From an uncultured Barnesiella sp. (GTDB taxonomy: Bacteria; Bacteroidota; Bacteroidia; Bacteroidales; Barnesiellaceae): a stretch of 64,000 bases of DNA. This document shows positions 51,844 to 60,571 of this stretch, one piece after another; the first letter of the stretch is position 1, and each line of letters begins with the position of its first letter. The stretch is taken from contig CALUFO010000003.1 of assembly GCA_944320015.1 (NCBI GenBank), positions 62,001-126,000 on the forward strand, read 5' to 3'. Under the pieces are notes generated by a model. That model searched no databases and was not told the origin of the DNA. It saw only the letters and a program-made list of their open reading frames with translations. The translations under genes were made by a program, and so were the position numbers.

Positions 51844-54108
51844 TTATCTACACACAATTTTCTTTTTCAAAGTATGGCGATCGGTCACCAACGAGACGAT
51901 ACAGATTCCGCTCGGAATCCCCAAGTCGCCCTTTTGCAACGAAAGCCCCACTTTTTGGTTAACCACATCAACCGTCTGGTCATACAACAGACTTCCGGTC
52001 ATCGAATATATTTGTATACGGGCCTGCCGGGAATCAAAGACATCGGCCTCTATCGTCAAATTGTCCCGAAATACCGACGGATAGCATCTCAAATTGTCGT
52101 TCTCACGAGTTATATTTTCTTGCCCCGAGACACCCTCTTCGTCGATAAACACACCACTGTATACCGGATAATCGGGATTGCCGTAGCCATCGTAAAAGAA
52201 GCGGGTGAGCCTGAACTGCACATGACCGTCCACGTTATATTTCAAATATATTCCCGATTGGAACGAATTGATCAAATTCGAGTGCAACACCCGTTTGGTC
52301 GTTGCGTCGATAACGTCCACGACCATTTGACAATCCCTGCTCTTATAATCGGCAAAATATAGCGAAACCATTCTTTTCTCGTCCGTTTGCACATCGATGA
52401 TTTGGTGCAGCTTCGAGGTACGCACCGCCTCTATCCTATCTCCGTCGGCCTCATCGGGATTTTGCAAAGCCTCCCGACGGGAACTGCCAACATCGTAAAT
52501 ATCGAGGTCGTCGCCTATATATTCCAGCACAACCCCTTCGGGCAATGAACTCGATGCGCCGAAGACATCATAGCCCAGACTGCCATAGGTCTCCTTCCAA
52601 TCGCCTTGTGTCGCCCGGTCTTCTCCCAAGAACTCTACCTCGCCCGAAGCCGGATTGTCATAAATGGTGCCATCGTGCACATCGGTTCCCGCCGGAACCA
52701 ATATCCGGGCTACGCCAGCGGCAAGAGTCAAATCGATTTGATTATCTGTGATAGCGACGTTCGACTCTTTCAATTCCACGTCGTAATACGAAGAATTAAA
52801 CTCATATATATCGACCGATTTCACGTCCTTCCATTCTCTCGGCAAAGTCCATTTGCCTTGCCGCCCTTGATATGAATAGGCCATAATTTCAAGATGGTTG
52901 ACCCAATATACCGGGATAAACACATCGTAATCTTCCTTCATGAGATTACCGTCTCTATACAACCGATGCACATTATCGGCTTCCCAACGGCTCTCCACGT
53001 TGTCCGACAACGAAAGTGTCATTTCATATCCGCTGCCATTCGTCAAATTTTGACGCAGCAACCTGTTCATATAAAAATACGGCAGCGTGTGGTGAGTGAA
53101 TTCCCTCACCACCTTCGACACATCTTGTTGAAATTGAATGTCTTCCAGTTGCAAGCTCGATCCAAAAACCTGCAATCGGCGCTTGCTTATATCACTGTAC
53201 TCTCCCAATAAATCGTCGTGGCACAAATTGCGACCGCCACAAGCAATATAAGCCGGGACTTCCATTTGATTGATATTCAGCGAGGCGTTCCAATCCCATG
53301 TAACCCCCTGACAATCGAATCCATACAAATTCACATCGGCATACTCGCCTATCAATTGTATGTCGTACTCTTCTTTCAGATACTCGGCAGCCTTCTTTAT
53401 CGCCGTAATTTGGTCGGCACGGGTAACCCTGTGCTTGGGGCTGGCAGGGTACTGCGTCAAGTTATCGAAATACAACACACCCGTTTCTTTCACCAACGGA
53501 AGTTCTTCGAGAAACTCGTCGATGCGTTGTTTCGTCACCCCGGCGTTCCACTCGTTCACCATATTGACGAAATAACTCTGACGTCCCCACCAGACATCGC
53601 CTTCCACCAAGGAACCATCAGTGTTTCTGCACAGCAAATCATTCTCTTCATAGAAACTCCATTTCTCGGAATCCATATAGGCGTCGAACGGATTCACATG
53701 GAACGTACAAGTCGTGTTATATTTTTTGGCCTCTTCCATCAGCCAAACCAAAGCCTCTTTCCCTTTCCGGCGACCCGGGGCGGTAAAACTTTCGTCTATC
53801 GGAGCCCACCATGGATAAGTGTGATCATGCCCGTCTTTCTGGAATCCTCCTAATATCACCACTTTCGGGATTCCTCTTGTGATACAGTCTATCTGCCTCA
53901 AATAATTAAGAACCAACGCCATGTCCAAATTTGAGGTTTGCTCGGGGAGCGCACAACGCAACATCACTTTGAACGTCAATGTCTGGGACAAATCCCGAGA
54001 ATAAGGATACAATGGATAGGTATAAGTCAACCCCGCCGCATTGGTCTGCGAAAAAATCAAGGAGAGGCCAACCAGAGAACCCCATATAACAGATTTCAAT
54101 TTATTCAT
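51844..54108 (-). CDS. Secreted GH101-like putative glycosidase, paralog 1 (T9SS tail)
   Basis: A 754-residue exported protein, signal peptide MNKLKSVIWGSLVGLSLIFSQTNA. It matches the 652-residue protein in almost every block ('ILGGFQKDGHDHTYPWW', 'TTCTFHVNPFDAY', 'GDVWWGRQSYFVNMVNEWNAGVTK', 'LYFDNLTQYP', 'LIGEYADVN') and in the C-terminal sandwich 'TQGDWKETYGSLGYDVFG'. After the sandwich it has an extra about 85 residues ('LRCYPSVFRDNLTIEADVFDSR...'), the pattern of a type IX sorting domain, so this copy is predicted to reach the cell surface. The two copies lie 34 nt apart. Confidence 0.78.
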   Translation of the reverse strand: MNKLKSVIWGSLVGLSLIFSQTNAAGLTYTYPLYPYSRDLSQTLTFKVMLRCALPEQTSNLDMALVLNYLRQIDCITRGIPKVVILGGFQKDGHDHTYPWWAPIDESFTAPGRRKGKEALVWLMEEAKKYNTTCTFHVNPFDAYMDSEKWSFYEENDLLCRNTDGSLVEGDVWWGRQSYFVNMVNEWNAGVTKQRIDEFLEELPLVKETGVLYFDNLTQYPASPKHRVTRADQITAIKKAAEYLKEEYDIQLIGEYADVNLYGFDCQGVTWDWNASLNINQMEVPAYIACGGRNLCHDDLLGEYSDISKRRLQVFGSSLQLEDIQFQQDVSKVVREFTHHTLPYFYMNRLLRQNLTNGSGYEMTLSLSDNVESRWEADNVHRLYRDGNLMKEDYDVFIPVYWVNHLEIMAYSYQGRQGKWTLPREWKDVKSVDIYEFNSSYYDVELKESNVAITDNQIDLTLAAGVARILVPAGTDVHDGTIYDNPASGEVEFLGEDRATQGDWKETYGSLGYDVFGASSSLPEGVVLEYIGDDLDIYDVGSSRREALQNPDEADGDRIEAVRTSKLHQIIDVQTDEKRMVSLYFADYKSRDCQMVVDVIDATTKRVLHSNLINSFQSGIYLKYNVDGHVQFRLTRFFYDGYGNPDYPVYSGVFIDEEGVSGQENITRENDNLRCYPSVFRDNLTIEADVFDSRQARIQIYSMTGSLLYDQTVDVVNQKVGLSLQKGDLGIPSGICIVSLVTDRHTLKKKIVCR

Positions 54109-54150
54109 GATTACACTCTTTTTCCTAAATAATCAAACGTTTCATAAAAT

Positions 54151-54190
54151 CCTGCGTCATGGAGCGGCTCTTTCCGCTCCACGACGCAGG
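54151..54190 (-). terminator. Strong hairpin inside the PUL
   Basis: CCTGCGTCATGGAGCGG pairs with CCGCTCCACGACGCAGG with a single mismatch around a six-base loop. On the minus strand it is followed by ATTTTAT. It lies between the beta-helix gene and the GH101-like genes, where it could lower downstream expression or stabilise the upstream mRNA. Confidence 0.6.
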
Positions 54191-54203
54191 CCTCAACAAA
54201 AAC

Positions 54204-56309
54204 TTAGCGTTTAACCATACGAGCCGTTACCATCGTTGTCCCGTTTTGAAGCGACAAGATGTATGCCCCGGTGGTCAAATCAGAGAAATTCAGCAAATTA
54301 TCTCCCATACCCAAACTCACCTTCTTTACCAATGCACCATCGATGGAATATACACAAAGTGTACTTGCTCCGGCAAAAGGATTCGTTACGACCAATTGCC
54401 CGGTAGTCACCGACGGATACACGTTCAACTGCGATTGTTCCACGGCGTCGATACCCGACCCATCACGATATTCAACGGCACCTATCGACGGTGATGCGGG
54501 ACGCATTCTACCGGTTTGGTCCTCGGTGTTTGCCGAGTTGGGAGAGCCATTGCCCACTGCGGGATTATTCTCACCCATCAATAAATGGACATACTGTCCG
54601 TCGACCTCTTCGATCGGAGCCAGATAGGTACCTATTGCAAACGGCGCATCCAACGGATAGAAGCGGCCTTCGCCATATCGGGTGTCGTCCCAGATACAAT
54701 AATTCCGAACAAAAGAACCGAATACCGTTCCATAATCGACGGCCTCATCGCCATTCGACACATAGATACAGTTATCGAAATCTATCATCGCCGTTCCGCC
54801 CGAAACATACATGGCATTTTGGCCGTCGGCCGAAGAGTTGCCCACAATCGTGCAATCGTATATGCTAATGGACGAAGCGCCTTCCCAGCTACCATCGATG
54901 ACACCGCCGTTCGTCGGAGAGGTGTTCCCGCTGATCGTCATATTCTGGCAAGTATATGTCGCGCCTTGAAATGCCACAGCCGTACCGGTATTGTTAACGA
55001 TAGAAACATTTTTCATCAAACCTTTCGAGCCCCAGCCTATACCGGCGATGGATTTTCCCGAGTTTCCCGTCGCATAGCAATTGGTCACATTGATTTCCTC
55101 ACCCATCTGTACTTTGAATATAACACCGTTCTGACCGGCGGCGCTCTTGTTGTTCGTATAAATACAATTGCTTATAGAGCCCGTGCTTCCATCGAGCCAC
55201 CCACCGGGGTGCGCATTGATTTCATTTCCGTCAAACACACAATCCGAAATCGCGAACGACCCGTTGAGACGTATCGCACCAGCTCCTCCGCCCGTATTGG
55301 TATTGAAGTTACACCCTTCCACAATGGCATTAGCTACTTTGTTCGAATAAATGCCTACGCCATCCCAACCATCATTTCCGATGAAATCGCAATTTCTCAC
55401 GGTCAATCCGCTCTCGGCGTCGGCCTCCTCGGCATAGCACAATATACCGGCGCCATTGCTACTGGCCGAGTTCCCTTTGAAAGTGCTTCCCGAAGCGTTT
55501 ACAATCATACTGCCGAAACAACCGACTCCACCGCCACTCGCGCCGAAGTTCCCTTCAAAAGTACTATTCTCTATATCTACGTCCCAGTTATAGGCGAGTA
55601 CACCGCCGCCATTCTGTCCGCTTATGTTATTGGTAAACGTGCAACCGGTCAATGTCAATTTGGGATTCGTAGCTTGATCGGGCTTTTGCAGTTTGATGGC
55701 GCCGCCCCATTTTGCCTTGAACCCATCGAAGGTACAATCGATAAGTTTCATGCCCGTACCGGCAGGAGATGTCGCATTGGGTATCGGGGTGCCGCCCAAA
55801 ACAATGATCGCCCCGGCTCCACCCGAGAAATCGGCCATATAATCGTTATCGGGTCCCGACATTCTTCCGGTCGCATGACGGAAAGTAAAGCCGTCGACCA
55901 CAATATCCTGCTCGCCCAACAAGCCATAGGCTATCGTGTAAACCGTATCGGTCTCGTTGATAGCGCCGTCCAATACAGTCTCGTTTTCTTGTGCGTTGCG
56001 TTCCGTGCCGCCTTCCGCAGGATAACCGCCCAAGACGGTCACACCGCCCGAGAGTTTGAATCGTTTTTCGATATTGGCGGCATTCGAGTCTCCTTGATAG
56101 TCCATTGTCGGTTTATATACTCCGGCGCCCACATGTACCGTTGTCCCGGCAGAAGCATTATAAAGCACTTCTCCCAAGTCGCTTTTCGCGTTAGCCCAAT
56201 CGCTTCCGCTGCCGTTCCCCGCACCGGAAACCGTCACATACACATCTGCCGCAGATACATTCAATGCGACAAGACTCAATAACGAAATCAGTAAGTTTAC
56301 TTTTTTCAT
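54204..56309 (-). CDS. Secreted parallel beta-helix protein with T9SS tail
   Basis: A 701-residue exported protein, signal MKKVNLLISLLSLVALNVSAA. It then reads 'DVYVTVSGAGNGSGSDWANAKSDLGEVLYNASAGTTVHVGAGVYKP', the standard start of right-handed beta-helix proteins, with many short repeats ('GCTFTNNISGQNGGGVLAYN', 'NSTFEGNFGASGGGVGCFG') to about residue 600. The final about 85 residues ('LNVYPSVTTGQLVVTNPFAG...') are a type IX sorting tail. Beta-helix proteins often bind or cut polysaccharides, but no lyase motif is recognisable. It is the fifth gene of the PUL. Confidence 0.85.
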   Translation of the reverse strand: MKKVNLLISLLSLVALNVSAADVYVTVSGAGNGSGSDWANAKSDLGEVLYNASAGTTVHVGAGVYKPTMDYQGDSNAANIEKRFKLSGGVTVLGGYPAEGGTERNAQENETVLDGAINETDTVYTIAYGLLGEQDIVVDGFTFRHATGRMSGPDNDYMADFSGGAGAIIVLGGTPIPNATSPAGTGMKLIDCTFDGFKAKWGGAIKLQKPDQATNPKLTLTGCTFTNNISGQNGGGVLAYNWDVDIENSTFEGNFGASGGGVGCFGSMIVNASGSTFKGNSASSNGAGILCYAEEADAESGLTVRNCDFIGNDGWDGVGIYSNKVANAIVEGCNFNTNTGGGAGAIRLNGSFAISDCVFDGNEINAHPGGWLDGSTGSISNCIYTNNKSAAGQNGVIFKVQMGEEINVTNCYATGNSGKSIAGIGWGSKGLMKNVSIVNNTGTAVAFQGATYTCQNMTISGNTSPTNGGVIDGSWEGASSISIYDCTIVGNSSADGQNAMYVSGGTAMIDFDNCIYVSNGDEAVDYGTVFGSFVRNYCIWDDTRYGEGRFYPLDAPFAIGTYLAPIEEVDGQYVHLLMGENNPAVGNGSPNSANTEDQTGRMRPASPSIGAVEYRDGSGIDAVEQSQLNVYPSVTTGQLVVTNPFAGASTLCVYSIDGALVKKVSLGMGDNLLNFSDLTTGAYILSLQNGTTMVTARMVKR

Positions 56310-56344
56310 GATAAATACTATTTTAAAGGTTAGTAATTAATCCG

Positions 56345-58324
56345 TCAGTTTATTCGAGAAATGATAGCCGACCAGCCTCCTCCCGGAGCCATTTTTATTT
56401 TCAACTTCTTCCCCGAGACGATATTTTGCTCTTCTATTTTATAGTCGTTGCCATTTCGGTCGGCGTTTACCCCGTCCCGGAATATTTCGGCTTTCCACAA
56501 TCCTTGGCTCAAAAAAGAGAAATCCAACGATATTTCCCGCTCTTCCCAGTTCGTGATAGCTCCTACATACCACTTATCGCCTTTCTTTCTCGCTACCGCG
56601 GCATATTCGCCCACTTCCCCGGCGAGAGCCACAGTTTCGTCAAACACCGTAGGGATTTGCACGATATAGTCGGTGCTCTCCTGTTCCTTTCTATAATTGT
56701 TCGGGCTGTCGGCCATCATGACCAACGGAGCCTCGAACACTACATACAAAGCGACTTGATGCGCCCGTGTGCCTTGACTCATGGGCGTGCCCCAAATCCC
56801 CTTGTAACTCTCCTTGTTGGCATTGACCATCGCTCCCGGCGTATAATCGACCGGGCCTGCCAGCATACGCAAATACGGTATTGTCGCATCGTTTCGAGGC
56901 ATGTCGGGATAGTCGCCTTTCAGATATTCCATGCCATAAACACCCTCGAAATTGATGACATTCGGGTAGGTACGTTGCAACCCGGTAGGTTTATAGCACC
57001 CGTGTAAATCGATCAACAACTTATATTCAGCCGCTTTTTGCGCCAGCCGGTTGCAAAAATTCACGACCCGTTGGTCATCCCTATCCATAAAGTCTACCTT
57101 AAAGCCTTTGACCCCGAGGTCGGAATAGTGTTTCAACGCCTCGTCCATCTTCTGGTCCAACGGCAGCCACCCCGCCCACAGCAGGATAGACACATTCTTC
57201 CGCTTGGCATACTCGATGATTTCGGGAAGATCGATATCTTCTACCGTAGTCATAATATCGGTACTCTTTGCCCAGCCTTCGTCAAGCAGCACATACTCGA
57301 TTTTATTCTCAGAGGCAAAATCGATAAAATATTTATAAGTGTCGGTATTCACGCCAGCTCTGAAATCTACCCCGTAGATATTCCATGCACACCAATAATC
57401 CCACGCCAGTTTACCCGGTTTTATCCAAGAGGTATCGTCTATCTGGCAAGGCGTCGCCAGCTTATACACCATATCGCTGTTCAACAAGTCTTTATCCTCC
57501 TCGGCAATAATCATGGCTCTCCACGGATAAAACCGCTTCCCGGTGGTCTCGGCCAAATAATCGGCTCTCTCCTCGACAAGCGCTTGCAGGTTGTTATGAC
57601 CGCCTTGAACTTCCTTCGTCACGAACGGTGCGAAATCGCCCGACAATCGGGTGTCGCCCGTCTTCCTCAAAAACATTCCCGGATAGTCGACCAAATCGGC
57701 ATCGGTAATCGCCACCTTTATGCCATTGGGCATTCCCACGAGAATGGGAGCAAAAGCCGGCCAAAAATCGGACATCTCTTTCAACTTGATCGACTGATAC
57801 TCATTTTCAAAAGACTGGAAATAGACATCTCGCTCATTGGCTCTCACATAACCTACCGTCACATCGTGGTTTTCTCCGGCAAAGCAAAACTCTGCTTTCT
57901 CGGACTGCACGACGACAGGAGTTTTCGACTTGAAATTCGTTTCCCACCGATAAGCGATTCCGTCGTCATAAGCCCTGAAATACAACGCATAATTCCGGAA
58001 CTGCATTTTCAACTCGTTATAACGGTCGGCCACCTTCTTCTTTTTATAAAGAACCGCGTCGATTGTTTCATCGACGTTCTCGACCGTCGATTTTCTCAAT
58101 TTGGGATTGCGCCCTATCACCTCCCCGTCGCGGAAAGTCATTGAAATTTCAGACGGGGCTATAATCTCGGTATCGGCGCAACGGGCACTCCACGAAATCA
58201 CGGAGTCGATGCTCACCGTAACCGATATTTTACCATTCGGCGAATCCACAAACAACTCTTTCGCCCCCACGCTCATGGGGAAAAATGCCAGCATGGCAAG
58301 TCCTATCGATAATACTTTCTTCAT
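56345..58324 (-). CDS. GH97 family glycoside hydrolase
   Basis: A 659-residue exported GH97 enzyme, signal MKKVLSIGLAMLAFFPMSVGA. The beta-super-sandwich precedes the (beta/alpha)8 barrel, which reads 'YVLLDEGWAKSTDI' and 'ILLWAGWLPLDQKM', then 'DLGVKGFKVDFMDRDDQ'. The Asp in KVDF points to the retaining subgroup typified by the B. thetaiotaomicron alpha-galactosidase, not the inverting SusB type with Glu. 'PNVINFEGVYGMEY' holds a candidate acid/base Glu. It is expected to act on alpha-galactosides or related alpha-glycosides in the periplasm or on the surface; this subgroup call is by pattern. Confidence 0.9.
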   Translation of the reverse strand: MKKVLSIGLAMLAFFPMSVGAKELFVDSPNGKISVTVSIDSVISWSARCADTEIIAPSEISMTFRDGEVIGRNPKLRKSTVENVDETIDAVLYKKKKVADRYNELKMQFRNYALYFRAYDDGIAYRWETNFKSKTPVVVQSEKAEFCFAGENHDVTVGYVRANERDVYFQSFENEYQSIKLKEMSDFWPAFAPILVGMPNGIKVAITDADLVDYPGMFLRKTGDTRLSGDFAPFVTKEVQGGHNNLQALVEERADYLAETTGKRFYPWRAMIIAEEDKDLLNSDMVYKLATPCQIDDTSWIKPGKLAWDYWCAWNIYGVDFRAGVNTDTYKYFIDFASENKIEYVLLDEGWAKSTDIMTTVEDIDLPEIIEYAKRKNVSILLWAGWLPLDQKMDEALKHYSDLGVKGFKVDFMDRDDQRVVNFCNRLAQKAAEYKLLIDLHGCYKPTGLQRTYPNVINFEGVYGMEYLKGDYPDMPRNDATIPYLRMLAGPVDYTPGAMVNANKESYKGIWGTPMSQGTRAHQVALYVVFEAPLVMMADSPNNYRKEQESTDYIVQIPTVFDETVALAGEVGEYAAVARKKGDKWYVGAITNWEEREISLDFSFLSQGLWKAEIFRDGVNADRNGNDYKIEEQNIVSGKKLKIKMAPGGGWSAIISRIN

Positions 58325-58333
58325 GATTATTCC

Positions 58334-60556
58334 TTATAATTGATTTTCCACTCCGACGTTTCCCCACTTAGACGGTTTCGAGCCCATCACAAACTCCAAT
58401 GTCCCGCCATTGGCAATATCGGTATGTTTGAACGAGCATGTGTCCAACGGCTCCCCGTTCAGTTTTACCGACTGAACATAGATATTCTTATCGCTGGCTT
58501 TCTTCGCCTTAATCAACAAATCCTTCCCGTTTTCCAAATGGATAACAGCCTCCTCAAACGTGGGACTGGATATCAAATACAAATCCTGCCCGGTATTGGG
58601 ATAGAAACCAAGAGCATGGAAAACATACCACGACGACATCGAACCCGAATCGTCATTCCCGGGGATTCCCTCCTTGGTCGTATTGTAACGCTCTTTCAGC
58701 GTCTTCCGCACAACCTCGGCCGTTTTATCGGGTCGACCCACATAATTATAGAGTGTAGGTGTCAGGAATCCCGGTTCGTTCGAAATTTGGAACAATCCCA
58801 TATACCACCGCTGATCCCATTTCTCATGAGAGAAATAAGTATCCAACCGCCGGGTGAACTGTTCTTTCCCCCCGCATTTCTCGATGAGACCGTTTACATC
58901 GTGCGGAACATAGAAAGACAATTCCCACGAAAACGTCTCATATACAAAATCGGGCCATGTCCCGCCTTGAAAAACCGAATAATCATCTTCGCTCCACCAA
59001 GAACCGTCACTATGACGAGGCCAAACAAACCCCTTAAAGCCCAAACTCTCCACATCGGGATTCCATAGATTCTGCCAATTCCGAGAGCGCTCCATATACT
59101 TTTGGGCTATCTCTTTTTCATTCAATCCATGTGCCAATGTAGCAATGGCGTAATCGCAATTGGCATACTCCATGGTGCGAGTCCCGGCTCGTTCGAATTT
59201 TGTCGACACAAAACCCTTCTCGTTATAATCGCTTATACCGCCGCGCCCCTCTTTCCGCTCGTCATCGCCGGGAGTCACTTCGGCGTTCTTGATCATCGCC
59301 TCCAACGCCAACTCGTAATCGACGCCTCTCAAGCCCTTCACATAGGCGTCGGCAAAAAGCATATCGACATTCGACCCGCCTTGTACCCGGCCATTGTCAT
59401 CGCCGCTCCTCGCATCGGGGGCATATCCCTCGTGTCGGTATATATCCAGTAAAGAGCGCAGCATATCTACCTGTTTAGAAGGAGTCAACAACGTGAATAA
59501 AGGGTGAGTAGCCCTAAACGTATCCCAAATGCAATAGAAATCATCGTAATACGGTTCGTCCGATATCCATTTCGAATTTTCCCCGGTCTTGTCTACCGGC
59601 TGCAAATAGCTGTGATACAAAGCCGTATAAAAAATCTTTTTCTGCTCATCACTGCCCTTGACCTCTATTTTGTTCAATATCTCGTTCCAACGGTCCACAC
59701 AAGCAACTCTCACCTCGTCGAAATTCCACGATTCCATTTCGGCCAAGTTCATTCGAGCTTTCCCGGTACTCAAATAAGAGATACCCACTTTGACCGTTAT
59801 TTTTTGCCGGTCGGAGGTACGATAGGCAAAATAAGCACCGGTAGGCTCATTGGTATCATATTGTTCCTTTTTCCCCGGCTCGATACGGGCGCTTTTCCAT
59901 GTACCGTATCCATCGGACGGCGTGTCGAACACCGCATAGAAATAGACCGTATAGGGCTCGCCTATATTCCAGCCACCTCTTATCCGGGTATATCCCTCCA
60001 TCTCGGTATCCGAGATAATCCGCACCTCCGAGCCTACCAGATATTGCCGCTCATGGGAAGACAGGAAACTGCCCAAATCGACAATGATTTTAGACTCGTC
60101 GCTGGCCGGGAAAGTATATTCGTGCATAGCGCTCCGCTGCAAAGCTGTCAACCTCGCCGACGTACCGTACCTCGCCAAATCCACGCCATACAGTCCCAGC
60201 CCCACATGCTCGTTCTCGCGGGGAGACGAATAATCGCGTGTATCCAGCGCTCCGGTTATCGGGGCGAACAATACATTTCCATACTTGCAGCCTCCTCCCG
60301 TGCCACTCACATGCACATTGCTGAACCCATGTATGTTCCCATCGCGGTCCCAACCGGCGTTCCAATCTTTTCCGCCGCAATCGGGGCCTACCTTCACCAT
60401 ACCGAACGGGACACAAGGGCCGGGAAATACATTCCCGCCGCCGTCGACTCCGATAAACGGGTCGACATATTGCGAGAGATCGGTCGTTGCGTTTCCTTTG
60501 AGCGATGCGGCTACCGTCAAAACAGCCGCAATCGCTATACTAAAATACCTGTTCAT
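58334..60556 (-). CDS. GH92 family alpha-mannosidase
   Basis: A 740-residue exported GH92 enzyme, signal MNRYFSIAIAAVLTVAASLKG. Family hallmarks: 'YVDPFIGVDGGGNVFPGPCVPFGMVKVGPD', 'GFSNVHVSGTGGG', 'DTFRATHPLFTLLTP', and 'GIPGNDDSGSMSSWYVFHALGFYP'. The catalytic acid region reads 'YETFSWELSFYVPHDV' in place of the more common EGNAWQYS-type text, so bond preference may differ. GH92 enzymes are calcium-dependent inverting exo-mannosidases for N-glycans, yeast mannan or mannose phosphate. It directly precedes GH97 (9 nt). Confidence 0.92.
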   Translation of the reverse strand: MNRYFSIAIAAVLTVAASLKGNATTDLSQYVDPFIGVDGGGNVFPGPCVPFGMVKVGPDCGGKDWNAGWDRDGNIHGFSNVHVSGTGGGCKYGNVLFAPITGALDTRDYSSPRENEHVGLGLYGVDLARYGTSARLTALQRSAMHEYTFPASDESKIIVDLGSFLSSHERQYLVGSEVRIISDTEMEGYTRIRGGWNIGEPYTVYFYAVFDTPSDGYGTWKSARIEPGKKEQYDTNEPTGAYFAYRTSDRQKITVKVGISYLSTGKARMNLAEMESWNFDEVRVACVDRWNEILNKIEVKGSDEQKKIFYTALYHSYLQPVDKTGENSKWISDEPYYDDFYCIWDTFRATHPLFTLLTPSKQVDMLRSLLDIYRHEGYAPDARSGDDNGRVQGGSNVDMLFADAYVKGLRGVDYELALEAMIKNAEVTPGDDERKEGRGGISDYNEKGFVSTKFERAGTRTMEYANCDYAIATLAHGLNEKEIAQKYMERSRNWQNLWNPDVESLGFKGFVWPRHSDGSWWSEDDYSVFQGGTWPDFVYETFSWELSFYVPHDVNGLIEKCGGKEQFTRRLDTYFSHEKWDQRWYMGLFQISNEPGFLTPTLYNYVGRPDKTAEVVRKTLKERYNTTKEGIPGNDDSGSMSSWYVFHALGFYPNTGQDLYLISSPTFEEAVIHLENGKDLLIKAKKASDKNIYVQSVKLNGEPLDTCSFKHTDIANGGTLEFVMGSKPSKWGNVGVENQL

Positions 60557-60571
60557 AAAGATTTTGATTTT

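Noticed and set aside
54585-56282. A 565-codon plus-strand frame opposite the beta-helix gene, and similar long antisense frames opposite other PUL genes
   Set aside because: They mirror genes with signal peptides and clear domains; none has a plausible promoter or homologous pattern.
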